Assembly (NCBI GenBank): GCA_947073765.1 | Contig: CAMTMZ010000001.1 | Span: 1-64,000, forward strand | Origin: an uncultured Bacillota bacterium | Lineage (GTDB): Bacteria; Bacillota; Clostridia; Oscillospirales; Oscillospiraceae | DNA length: 64,000 bases | Direction of reading: 5' to 3' | Shown here: one piece after another, positions 57,101 to 64,000 of the stretch | Numbering within the stretch: position 1 is the stretch's first letter | How the letters are laid out: each line of letters opens with the position of its first letter | The notes under the pieces: generated by a model | What the model was told of the DNA's origin: nothing | The model's database searches: none | Seen by the model: only the letters and a program-made list of their open reading frames with translations | Position numbers and translations under genes: made by a program

Positions 57101-57543
57101 GGGGGATCAGCGACGAGGAGCTGCGGAAAAAGACAGACCGGGAGCTGAGGCGTAGCGGCCTTGTGGTGAATGACCGGCGGGTGTTGGACGCCATGGAACC
57201 CCAGGGGGAAGGGGGATACCGCTTTTTGCCGCTGAAAGTGAGCCGGTCCACCGGAGAGATCACGGGAGAGGCACTGGCCTCCGCTGAGCAGCTGGGAAAG
57301 CTGGGAAAGCACGTCCAGCGGGTTCTGGAGGATATCTGTAAGGAGCTGGCCAGCGGCAGCATCGCCGCTGATCCGTTCTGGCGCGGACCGGAGAAAAACG
57401 CCTGCCGTTTCTGCGACTATGGGGCTGCCTGTCACTTTGAACCGGGGCGGAACGGAGACTGCAGGCGGTGGCTGACTGGGATGGATGCCCAGGTATTTTG
57501 GGAACAGATTGAGAGGGAAAGGGAGGGTTCTGAATGGAACTGA
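54175..57543 (+). CDS. addB: ATP-dependent helicase/nuclease subunit B
   Basis: The 1122-residue AddB subunit of the AddAB double-strand-break repair complex. The N-terminal phosphate loop is GRAGTGKTT. The C-terminal RecB-type nuclease has VVDYKTGRKTF. The iron-sulfur cluster cysteines are all present: one in QYKSCHFSY and three in ACRFCDYGAACHF (C-x2-C-x5-C). ATG 54175 is preceded by GGGGGG at suitable distance, better than ATG 54154. Two unrelated genes lie between it and addA. Confidence 0.95.
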   Translation: MFKLLLGRAGTGKTTAVLKRLCRAGAERPQVLLVPEQQSHETERALCTVGGPQVSLYAEVLSFSRLANRIFQTAGGLGEEELESGGRLLLMYRAVRGVSPALKVYGQPSKRPAFLNSLLVTVDELKSCRVSYETLIQAGEDCPGPEGDKLRDLGLIFGEYEALVARTALDPRDRLTRAADKLRDSHWAQGKDIWLDGFTDFTPQQRELLELLMAQSVSMTVALTCDHLEDNEGGTGIFSPARHTAQTLLRLARERGVACEVEHLVPGETGKAAALVWLEEALFGAFGCQPGVCEGAVELFQAATPRGEVEWTAGRILRMVREEGYRFRDIGVAARNYGAYRDIVETVFGRYGVPVFSSAMTDILEKPVLALVTAALDATAGGYRYDDVFRYLKTGLTGLLQEDTDLLENYVLKWDIRGSRWIQAKDWSWHPKGYGLKWTQEDRDLVERVNRTRRQVTGPLEALRKNPDRTGRGQAVALYTFLEEIGLPDRLEERMDQLARWGQLALAEEYRQLWDILCGALEQCARLLGEAAMELEEFALLFRLVLSQYDVGSIPVSLDRVTAGETTRQTGHRVKALFLLGADDASLPQVGTAPGLLSDGDRALLATYGLELGQSQRELLYREMTTIYQICARPSQKLAVTWPAQGTGGEERRPSFLVERLGLLFSDLKTVWEEDLNGSFRLEAPLPALEQAGRDKKARWALERLAVYADQVARLDRAAAWERGRLSRQTVDRLYGKRVAMSASRMDQYKSCHFSYFMRYGLAAEPRKPAGFTAPEYGTFVHYVLERVLRDEMFAQTVLPGVTEGDEARSRKLRRLTREAVDSYVAEELGGLEGQSPRFQYLFRRLLRTVQAVVDNVAEELLHSQFKPISFELGFGKDGDLPPVELTYGGVTVSVTGFVDRVDGWIDKERLNLRVVDYKTGRKTFDLTEVWNGLGLQMLLYLFTLEKRGQALYGLPVEGAGVLYLPAREAVIRAGRGISDEELRKKTDRELRRSGLVVNDRRVLDAMEPQGEGGYRFLPLKVSRSTGEITGEALASAEQLGKLGKHVQRVLEDICKELASGSIAADPFWRGPEKNACRFCDYGAACHFEPGRNGDCRRWLTGMDAQVFWEQIEREREGSEWN

Positions 57544-57908
57544 AGGTGCTGCAGCAGGAATTTACTGTTTGTAAGGTCAAGGAACTGTCGGAGTGTGACT
57601 TACGGGGGGAGTTTTGCTTTGTTGGCAAGACGGACGAGGAGCTGTCTCTGGTATGTGCGGTAGATAGGGCGCCGAAAGAGACTTTGGAGCGGGAGGATGG
57701 ATGGCGCGCGTTTCGCATCCAAGGGGTGCTGGATTTTTCTCTGGTGGGCATCTTGGCCAGAATATCCAGCCTTTTAGCGGAAAAGGGCGTAGGAATTTTT
57801 GCCATTTCTACCTTTAATACAGACTACATTTTAATCAAGAATGAGCAGTTTCCCAAAGCAATCGCGGCGCTGAAGGAAGCTGGATATCACATGATTGGAG
57901 ACAAATAA
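57534..57908 (+). CDS. ACT-domain protein (CASTOR-like)
   Basis: A 124-residue protein with two ACT-type folds: residues about 1-60 (a diverged copy, with DELSLVCAVD) and 65-120 (GVLDFSLVGILARISSLLAEKGVGIFAISTFNTDYILIK). This is the small stand-alone ACT family (COG3603) proposed to sense amino acids. It overlaps the addB 3' end by 10 nt and lies 2 bp before a pyridoxamine kinase-like gene, so it is embedded in the addB-addA operon. Ligand unknown. Confidence 0.85.
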   Translation: MELKVLQQEFTVCKVKELSECDLRGEFCFVGKTDEELSLVCAVDRAPKETLEREDGWRAFRIQGVLDFSLVGILARISSLLAEKGVGIFAISTFNTDYILIKNEQFPKAIAALKEAGYHMIGDK

Positions 57909-57910
57909 TC

Positions 57911-58744
57911 ATGCCGGAGAGCAAAAATATTTTAATAATTGGTGACATGCCTGGCTATGGCAAGATGGGATTGGCGGGAATGCTGCCTATTTTGTCCAGC
58001 ATGGGACACAGTATCTATAATCTGCCCACCGCTCTGGTTTCCAACAACTTTGACTATGGGAAATTTTCCGTTTTGGATACCACTCAGTACATGGAAGAGA
58101 CCATTCAGGTGTGGAGAACCATGGGCTTTCGGTTTGACTGTATTACTACCGGGTTTCTGGCCTCAGCGGCTCAGGCCGGCCTGCTCCGGGATTTTATTGA
58201 TAGCCAGCGCAGGAAGGACCTGCTGGTGGTGACAGATCCCATTATGGGGGACGGCGGTAAGCTGTACAATGGCTCTACCCGGGAAACGGTGGACAATATG
58301 CGCCGCTTTGTGGGAGCGGCGGATGTGATTGTTCCCAATTTGACGGAGGCACAGTTCCTTACGGGGCTGTGTATGGGCCAGGAGGCACTGACGGCGGAGG
58401 AGGTCCGCCAAGTACTGGACGGGCTGCGGGGATTGGGACCAAGGTCGGCGGTGATCACCAGCGGCCGGGAGGAGGAGACAGGCCGGCACGTGGTATGGGG
58501 CTTTAATGGCGGAACGGAGGAATACTTTACCGTGCCCTACCGTTTTATCAAGGCCCATTTTCCAGGAACTGGGGATATATTTACCTCGCTGCTCACCGGG
58601 CAGCTGTTGAAAGGACAGGCTCTTCCCCAGGGGGTGAAACGGGCGGTGGATCTGCTGGAACGATTGATTTTCCTGGAGCAGGATGTGGCGGAGCGGAATA
58701 ATGGCATCCGCATTGAGAAGTATCTGAGCATTTTGACAGAGTAA
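57911..58744 (+). CDS. Pyridoxamine/pyridoxal kinase-like protein
   Basis: A 277-residue ribokinase-fold kinase that probably phosphorylates a B6 vitamer in salvage of pyridoxal phosphate. The N-terminal GDMPGYGKMGLAGMLPIL is typical of clostridial pyridoxamine kinases. LVVTDPIMGDGGKLY is the family's DP-MGD signature, and PGTGDIFTSLL carries the anion hole and catalytic Asp. Its place between addB/ACT and addA is unusual functionally; co-transcription seems certain from the 2-bp and 45-bp gaps. Confidence 0.88.
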   Translation: MPESKNILIIGDMPGYGKMGLAGMLPILSSMGHSIYNLPTALVSNNFDYGKFSVLDTTQYMEETIQVWRTMGFRFDCITTGFLASAAQAGLLRDFIDSQRRKDLLVVTDPIMGDGGKLYNGSTRETVDNMRRFVGAADVIVPNLTEAQFLTGLCMGQEALTAEEVRQVLDGLRGLGPRSAVITSGREEETGRHVVWGFNGGTEEYFTVPYRFIKAHFPGTGDIFTSLLTGQLLKGQALPQGVKRAVDLLERLIFLEQDVAERNNGIRIEKYLSILTE

Positions 58745-58789
58745 AAGGCTTCCCCAGTTAGAAAGGAAATATTGTGAGGAGGTAGCCCT

Positions 58790-61700
58790 ATGCCGTTTCC
58801 CTTGACGGATGAACAGCGGAAAATTGTGGACGACCGGGGTGGAGAGCTGCTGGTGTCCGCCGCGGCCGGTTCCGGTAAGACCCGGGTGCTGGTGGAGCGG
58901 CTGTTGGATCGGGTGGCGCGGGAAGAAGTGGATATCGACCGATTCCTGGTGATTACATACACCAGAGCTGCCGCCGCGGAGCTGCGGGGAAGAATTGCCC
59001 AGGAACTGTCTGACCGGCTGGCGCGAACCCCCAACGACCGCCATCTGCGCCGACAGGCTACCTTGGTCTACCGAACCCAGATTTCTACCGTCCACGCCTT
59101 TTGTGCCGCCCTCCTGCGGGAAAACGGCCATGTGCTGGATCTGGACCCGGATTTCCGCCTGTGCGATGAGGGGGAGGGTCAGGCACTGATGCTGCAGGTG
59201 CTGGAGGAGGTGCTGGACCGACGCTATGAGGACTTGACGGAAGAAAGCCCCTTCGCCCAGCTGGTGGACACGCTGTCCGCCGGGCGGGACGACAGCCGGC
59301 TGGCCCAGATTACCGTGGATATCTTTGCCCGGGTGCAGAGCCACCCAGATCCTGCCCGCTGGCTTGAAGCGCAAAAAGAGCTGTGGAGGCTGGAGGGTGT
59401 GTCTGATCTGTCACAGACCGTCTGGGGCGCCCCTCTGCTGGAGGATGCTCACCGGCAGGCGCTCGTCTGCCGGGAGAGGCTGCTTCAGGCTTTGGAGCTG
59501 TGCCAGGGGGACGAGCTGCTGGAGGGCAATTACGCTCCCTCCCTTTCCGCCACCCTGGAGGGACTGGAGAATTTTCTTCGGGCGGACAGCTGGGATGGGG
59601 CCTGCGCCTGCCTGCCTATCCCCTTTCCCGCGGCGGGACGGAAGCGGAAGCGGACCGCCTCGCTCAGCCCCTTTGAAGAGGAGCGGGCCGCCTGGGCGGG
59701 AGAGCGTATGAAGTCGATCCGAGAGCGCTGCAGAGATACGCTGAAAAAGATGGCGGAACCCTTTGAAGGGGACACTGCCGCCCAGCTGGAGGAGTTGGCT
59801 CTGTCCGCCCCGGCGGTGGGAGCACTGATGGACCTGGTGCTGGACTTTCAGACCGCCTTTTCTCGGGAAAAGGCCCGGCGAGGGCTGGTGGATTTCTCTG
59901 ATTTAGAGCACTTTGCGGTCAAGCTGCTCACCGATGAACAGGGAGAGCCCTCTGAGCTGGCGGAGTATTGGGGGGGACAGTATGATGAGGTGTTGGTGGA
60001 TGAGTATCAGGATACCAACCAGGTACAGAACGCTATTTTCCATGCCATCTCCGGCGGGGGACGCAGGTTGTTTCAGGTGGGGGACGTGAAGCAGTCTATC
60101 TATCGGTTTCGCCTGGCCGACCCCTCCATCTTCCTGAAGAAGTTCCGGGCTTATCCCGATGGGGACGGCGCGGCGGAGGGAACGCCCAGAAGGCGGATGC
60201 TGTCCCGGAATTTTCGTTCCCGGGCCCAGGTGCTGGAGGGATGCAACGATCTGTTTAGAAATATTATGTCGGCTGAGTTTGGCGAATTGGACTACACCGA
60301 CGACCAAGCCCTGGTACCAGGGAAAGAATTTGCGGGAGCGGCCAGCGAAGGCGGTCCCAATGACCCTTACGCCCTGGAACTGGATGTTCTGGATCTGTCC
60401 TTTTTGGGCAGCCGGGAGGGGGAGAAAGAAAGCAAGGATCTGCTGGAGGCCCGGTTTGCCGCAAGGCGGGTTCGGTCAATGCTGGAGGCCCCCTTGATGG
60501 TGGAGGAGGGGGAGGGCGTCCGGCCGCTGCGTCCCTCAGACGTGATGATTCTTCTGCGCAGCCCCGGGCCGGTGCTGCACTGCTATCTCCAAGCGCTGAA
60601 TGAGGAGGGGCTCCCATGGACTGCCGACGGCGGGGGGGACCTTTTTGAGACCACGGAAGTTAATGTGGCGATGGCAATTCTCCAGATTGTAGACAATCCC
60701 CGGCAGGATGTGGCCCTCATTGCGGCCCTGCGCTCCCCGGTGTACGGCTTTTCCGGGGACAAGCTGGCTCTGCTTCGGGCGGCCAGCACCGGGGATTTTT
60801 ACAGCGCCCTGGTCTATGCGGCAGGGCAGGGAGACGGGGAGTGCCAGGACTTTTTAGACAGTTTGGAGCAGCTGCGCTTCGGCGCGGGGGACCGAACCTG
60901 CCGGCGGCTGATGTGGCATATCTTTGAAAAGACCAACATGCTGGGTGTGTTTGGGGCAATGGAAGGGGGAGAGGCCCGGCAGGACAATCTGCTGGCTCTC
61001 TACGCGCTGGCCGGACAACTGGAGGACAGCGGCTGCCGTACCCTGTTCCAGTTTCTGCTCCGTTTGGAGCGGCTGAAAAATACCGGAGCCAGGTTGGGGG
61101 CCGGTGGCCGGGGAGGACGGGATGGGGACGGGGTGTCCATTTTGTCCATCCACCGTGCCAAGGGGCTGGAGAAACCGGTGGTGCTGGTGTGCGGCCTTAC
61201 CCGCCGTCTCAACCGGGACGATCTGATGCGCCCGGTGCTGTTCCATCCGGAATTGGGTGTGGGGCCCCGGGGACTGGACCGGAAGAGGATGGTGGAATAT
61301 CCCACCTTGGCCCGGCGGGCGGTGGCCCGGCGTCTGGAGCGAGAGATGATGGCGGAGGAGTTGAGACTGCTCTATGTGGCCATGACCCGGGCCAGGGAAA
61401 AGCTGATTCTTACCATGGCTCTGCCCGATGGGGCAGGTGCCTTGGAGCGGCTGGGGGAGTATTTGCCTGTCTCTCCCCTGGCGCTGGAACAGCAACAGAG
61501 CGTGGGGGCCTGGGTATTGCTCCATGCCCTCACCCGGCCTGAGGGAGACTCTTTTAGAGCCCTGGCCGGTGTGCCGGAGCAGGCTGTGGAGGGGATGGGC
61601 CCCGCTTGGGACATCCTCTGGGTGGACGGCATTCCGCTGGGGGAGGCCCACCATGGTAGTGAGGGGAGCTACGGGGATTTGACCTCAGAGGAGGAGGCGG

Positions 61701-62416
61701 ATGAGGATCTGGTGGAACGGCTGGCTTGGGTCTATCCCCACAAAGCGGCAGCCGATCTGCCCTCGAAACTCACAGCCACCCAGATTAAAGGACGTACTCT
61801 GGATCAAGAGGCGGCGGAGGAGACGGTTCCGCCCCTCCGCAGGGGACAGCCTGTTACCCGACCCAATTTTATCGCGGAGGAGCGGGGGTTGACTCCCGCC
61901 CAGCGGGGCACCGCCCTCCATCTGGCGATGCAGTACCTCTCCTTGGAGGGGGACAGCAGCCCCGCTGCGGTGGGGGAGGAGCTGGACCGGTTGACTCAGG
62001 CGGGGTTTTTGACTCGGCTGCAGCGTCAGGCCGTGGAGCCGGAGCGGCTGTCTGCTTTTTTAACCAGTCCCTTGGGCCGGGAGATGGCCGCGGCAAAGGA
62101 AAAGTGCCGCCGGGAATTTAAGTTTTCCGTTCTGGATTCCGCACTGAACTACTTTCCGGATGGGAAGGGAGAGGAGATTCTCCTCCAGGGTGTGATAGAC
62201 GCGTGGTTTGAGGGGGAAGATGGCGCTGTTACTGTGGTGGACTTTAAGAGCGACCGGATATGCCCCGGCGGGGAGCGGAAACAGGCGGAGGAGTACCGGC
62301 CCCAGCTCAATGCTTATGCCCTGGCCCTGTCCTCCATTTTAGGAAAACCTGTGAGCCGTCAGGTGCTGTGGTTCTTTGCGACAAATACGGCGGTGGAGCT
62401 GCAGGAGGGGGAATAA
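58790..62416 (+). CDS. addA: ATP-dependent helicase/nuclease subunit A
   Basis: A 1208-residue UvrD-like helicase fused to a RecB nuclease. Walker A is SAAAGSGKTRVLV, motif II is VLVDEYQDTN, motif III is GDVKQSIYRFR, and motif VI is LLYVAMTRAREKL. The C-terminal nuclease has VVDFKSDR. With AddB it resects DNA ends and responds to Chi-like sites. ATG 58790 follows GAGGAGG. The last gene of the operon; the 206 bp after it to ylmC hold no recognisable gene or strong terminator. Confidence 0.95.
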   Translation: MPFPLTDEQRKIVDDRGGELLVSAAAGSGKTRVLVERLLDRVAREEVDIDRFLVITYTRAAAAELRGRIAQELSDRLARTPNDRHLRRQATLVYRTQISTVHAFCAALLRENGHVLDLDPDFRLCDEGEGQALMLQVLEEVLDRRYEDLTEESPFAQLVDTLSAGRDDSRLAQITVDIFARVQSHPDPARWLEAQKELWRLEGVSDLSQTVWGAPLLEDAHRQALVCRERLLQALELCQGDELLEGNYAPSLSATLEGLENFLRADSWDGACACLPIPFPAAGRKRKRTASLSPFEEERAAWAGERMKSIRERCRDTLKKMAEPFEGDTAAQLEELALSAPAVGALMDLVLDFQTAFSREKARRGLVDFSDLEHFAVKLLTDEQGEPSELAEYWGGQYDEVLVDEYQDTNQVQNAIFHAISGGGRRLFQVGDVKQSIYRFRLADPSIFLKKFRAYPDGDGAAEGTPRRRMLSRNFRSRAQVLEGCNDLFRNIMSAEFGELDYTDDQALVPGKEFAGAASEGGPNDPYALELDVLDLSFLGSREGEKESKDLLEARFAARRVRSMLEAPLMVEEGEGVRPLRPSDVMILLRSPGPVLHCYLQALNEEGLPWTADGGGDLFETTEVNVAMAILQIVDNPRQDVALIAALRSPVYGFSGDKLALLRAASTGDFYSALVYAAGQGDGECQDFLDSLEQLRFGAGDRTCRRLMWHIFEKTNMLGVFGAMEGGEARQDNLLALYALAGQLEDSGCRTLFQFLLRLERLKNTGARLGAGGRGGRDGDGVSILSIHRAKGLEKPVVLVCGLTRRLNRDDLMRPVLFHPELGVGPRGLDRKRMVEYPTLARRAVARRLEREMMAEELRLLYVAMTRAREKLILTMALPDGAGALERLGEYLPVSPLALEQQQSVGAWVLLHALTRPEGDSFRALAGVPEQAVEGMGPAWDILWVDGIPLGEAHHGSEGSYGDLTSEEEADEDLVERLAWVYPHKAAADLPSKLTATQIKGRTLDQEAAEETVPPLRRGQPVTRPNFIAEERGLTPAQRGTALHLAMQYLSLEGDSSPAAVGEELDRLTQAGFLTRLQRQAVEPERLSAFLTSPLGREMAAAKEKCRREFKFSVLDSALNYFPDGKGEEILLQGVIDAWFEGEDGAVTVVDFKSDRICPGGERKQAEEYRPQLNAYALALSSILGKPVSRQVLWFFATNTAVELQEGE

Positions 62417-62622
62417 GATATCGCGAAGGATATAAACAAGTGGGCTGTTTTCTATTATTTGTCCGATGGTTAGGTTAAGGGCCTGGGGAATGGATGTCAC
62501 TATCAATATGTTGTTGGCGCCTCCCCTGTCCAGGTGCCCAGAAAGAGTGAGTGCCTGGCCTGCGGAGGGGACTGTATTTTCCGGTGAATCATATGATCCT
62601 ATCTGGGGCAGAGGGGGGGAGC

Positions 62623-62877
62623 TTACAGGTCAGACTGCAGGGGGTGTTCCTGCACTAAAATAATGTCCTCTCCAAAGCGGCGCACCGCTTTCCAGGGGAT
62701 TACCTTGTCCTCCTCCCGGCCAAACAGGCCGAAAAATCGCCGGCGTCCGGGAACCACCAGCGCTCGGACCTGGCCGGTGTCCAAGTCTACCTCCATGTCA
62801 CCAACATAGCCGTAGCGGGCGCCGTCCTCCACACTGATCACTTCCTTATACCGCAGCTCCGCGATCCTGGTGTCCAT
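62623..62877 (-). CDS. YlmC/YmxH-family PRC-barrel sporulation protein
   Basis: An 84-residue PRC-barrel protein of the YlmC/YmxH family, found in spore formers and annotated as sporulation-related although its molecular role is unknown. The barrel features are GYVGDMEVDLDTGQVRALVVPG and VIPWKAVRRFGEDIILV. AGGAGGGA precedes the ATG on the minus strand. It is convergent with addA. Confidence 0.88.
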   Translation of the reverse strand: MDTRIAELRYKEVISVEDGARYGYVGDMEVDLDTGQVRALVVPGRRRFFGLFGREEDKVIPWKAVRRFGEDIILVQEHPLQSDL

Positions 62878-62940
62878 ATCTGTCCCTCCTAATAATTTGT
62901 TGATTCAGGATATGAGCGGAGGGGGCTGTCCTATACGCAT

Positions 62941-62970
62941 GAAAACGGGCCGGTGCTTCCACCGGCCCGT
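62941..62970 (-). terminator. Terminator for the osmoprotectant transporter gene (leftward)
   Basis: An 11-bp perfect stem (ACGGGCCGGTG / CACCGGCCCGT, CTTC loop) reads into a short T-run on the minus strand. Confidence 0.75.
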
Positions 62971-62981
62971 CAATGCTGTTG

Positions 62982-64000
62982 TTATTGTGTCAAAAGGCCC
63001 TTTTTGACTAAAAATTCGCGGGCTACCTCCGCCACAGGGCGTCCGTTCACGTCCACAGCGTAGGTAAGTTCGACCATGTCCTCACTGCTCACCTGACCGG
63101 TGAGAAGCTCCAGCACCTGCTCCAGATTGGGAGCCGCATCATAAAAGTCCGCAAAAAGATTATCCCGTATCAGAAAAGCGCCGTAATACTCGGGGAAAAA
63201 GCCAAAATCGTCCTCCAGAATGGTGAGTCCCGCCCGCTTGTTCAGGCCGTCGGTGGCGTAGACCACCATGACATCGAAGGCCCCGCCCTCCACTGCGTTG
63301 TACTTGAGGACTACATCCACCGGCTTGGCGGACTTGAACTGCAGGCCATAAAAGTCCACAAAGGGCTGGTATTTCATGCTGCCCTCCTCGGTGTAAAACT
63401 CGTGCTCCGCGCCGAAGTTCAGTTGACCGGCGATGGGAAGAAGATCGGAGATTTTGGATACGCCGTACTGATCGATGACGGAGTGGGTGACGCCGATGGA
63501 GTAAGTGTTGTTCAAACCAACTTTGCCCAGCAGACGCAGGCCCTCCCGCTCCTGAACAGTTTTGTTGACAAAGTCATAGAGAGTTTCTCCCGGCGGAATG
63601 TTGCTGGTATCCAGCCCCAGGAAGGTGGTGAGCACCGTGCCGTCGTAGCTGAACATCAAATCGCAGCTGGGGTTGGTCCCCTTCAGCTCGTTGTGGTTGT
63701 TCACCTGGGTCATCTGATCCAGAATGACGACCTCCAGGTCGGTTTTGTCCTCTACCAGCAGCTCTACCATGGCGTGCATCAGCTTGACCTCGGAGTAGTC
63801 CCCATCGTAGAGGGTGAGCTGGCCAGAAGTATCGGAGGGGAGAAGCATGGACACGACCAAAGCTGCACTGGCCAGGACCAGGGCCATTCCTCCCGCCGCC
63901 TTTAGGGAAAGGGGCAGCTTGCTGCGCCGGTTGCCGGACATGCGCCGCTCCACCCAGCCCAGGCCGGCGTCCAGAGCCAGAGCCATGGCCATGAGGACGG
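62982..64000 (-). CDS. Osmoprotectant ABC transporter permease/substrate-binding fusion (partial)
   Basis: The C-terminal 339 residues of a protein that continues past the window edge; the frame is open to base 64000. The visible start (LALDAGLGWVERRMSG) looks like the end of an OpuCB/ProW-type permease. A hydrophobic span (about 30 residues in, AAGGMALVLASAALVVSMLL) leads to a type 2 periplasmic-binding domain of the glycine betaine/choline family, with GVTHSVIDQYGVSKISDL, the family's T-x-x-x-x-x-x-G-x-x-x-I-S-D-L region. Fused permease and binding domains are known in Firmicute Opu systems. The ligand is a quaternary ammonium compound by family, not proven. Confidence 0.82.
   Translation of the reverse strand, partial: VLMAMALALDAGLGWVERRMSGNRRSKLPLSLKAAGGMALVLASAALVVSMLLPSDTSGQLTLYDGDYSEVKLMHAMVELLVEDKTDLEVVILDQMTQVNNHNELKGTNPSCDLMFSYDGTVLTTFLGLDTSNIPPGETLYDFVNKTVQEREGLRLLGKVGLNNTYSIGVTHSVIDQYGVSKISDLLPIAGQLNFGAEHEFYTEEGSMKYQPFVDFYGLQFKSAKPVDVVLKYNAVEGGAFDVMVVYATDGLNKRAGLTILEDDFGFFPEYYGAFLIRDNLFADFYDAAPNLEQVLELLTGQVSSEDMVELTYAVDVNGRPVAEVAREFLVKKGLLTQ

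Noticed and set aside
62466-62663. Small 65-codon frame between addA and ylmC
   Set aside because: No ribosome site, no homology-like features, and it overlaps the ylmC 3' end; the gap 62417-62622 contains nothing I can support.

Overview
The window looks like chromosomal backbone of an endospore-forming, GC-rich member of the Clostridia. The best fit is the Oscillospiraceae/Ruminococcaceae side (Flavonifractor- or Intestinimonas-like); this is an inference from protein style, not a database result. The evidence is a dgt-dnaG-rpoD macromolecular-synthesis operon, an F-type ATP synthase operon, Firmicute-type addB/addA, a SpoVM-SipL-SpoIVA spore-coat module (SipL is the clostridial partner of SpoIVA), a YlmC/YmxH sporulation protein and HPr. 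I found no tRNA, rRNA, CRISPR array, prophage or insertion sequence.

Layout. 0.3-1.6 kb: NhaC-type antiporter. 1.8-5.9 kb: dgt, dnaG, rpoD. 6.0-9.4 kb: a 28-repeat SEL1 protein. 9.4-17.1 kb: a raffinose-family sugar module, with a leftward lipoprotein-permease-permease-GH36 alpha-galactosidase set divergent from a rightward amylosucrase-family enzyme. 17.3-24.3 kb: ATP synthase operon a-c-b-(delta/alpha)-gamma-beta-epsilon plus a DUF2971 gene. 24.4-28.1 kb: C11 peptidase and ROK regulator. 28.2-31.6 kb: merR, a VOC-fold protein and mutS2. 31.6-32.2 kb: a decayed sigma-factor remnant. 32.4-36.2 kb: HPr, uvrC, rsmD, coaD and a coiled-coil protein. 36.3-39.7 kb: spoVM (a 23-codon gene), sipL, spoIVA. 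39.9-44.2 kb: HscC-like Hsp70, a membrane J-like protein, an XRE regulator. 44.5-48.9 kb: two tandem glutamate dehydrogenases and a gamma-glutamyltransferase. 49.0-54.0 kb: glpK, a zinc-ribbon protein, an acyl-ACP thioesterase, two small AT-rich genes and guaB. 54.2-62.4 kb: addB, ACT protein, pyridoxamine kinase-like protein, addA. 62.6-64.0 kb, leftward: ylmC/ymxH and a truncated osmoprotectant transporter.

The most unusual observations are these. (1) The ATP synthase operon has no free delta gene. Instead, the C-terminal delta domain is fused to the N-terminus of alpha, and a strong internal Shine-Dalgarno plus ATG would also give a normal 500-residue alpha from the same gene. (2) The second of two tandem glutamate dehydrogenases has Ser in place of the catalytic Lys125 while keeping the other active-site residues. 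(3) A compact SpoVM-SipL-SpoIVA locus carries two good sigma-E-type promoters. (4) An Hsp70 is paired with a membrane J-like protein carrying four acidic/aromatic repeats. (5) A 108-residue higher-order repeat builds the SEL1 protein.
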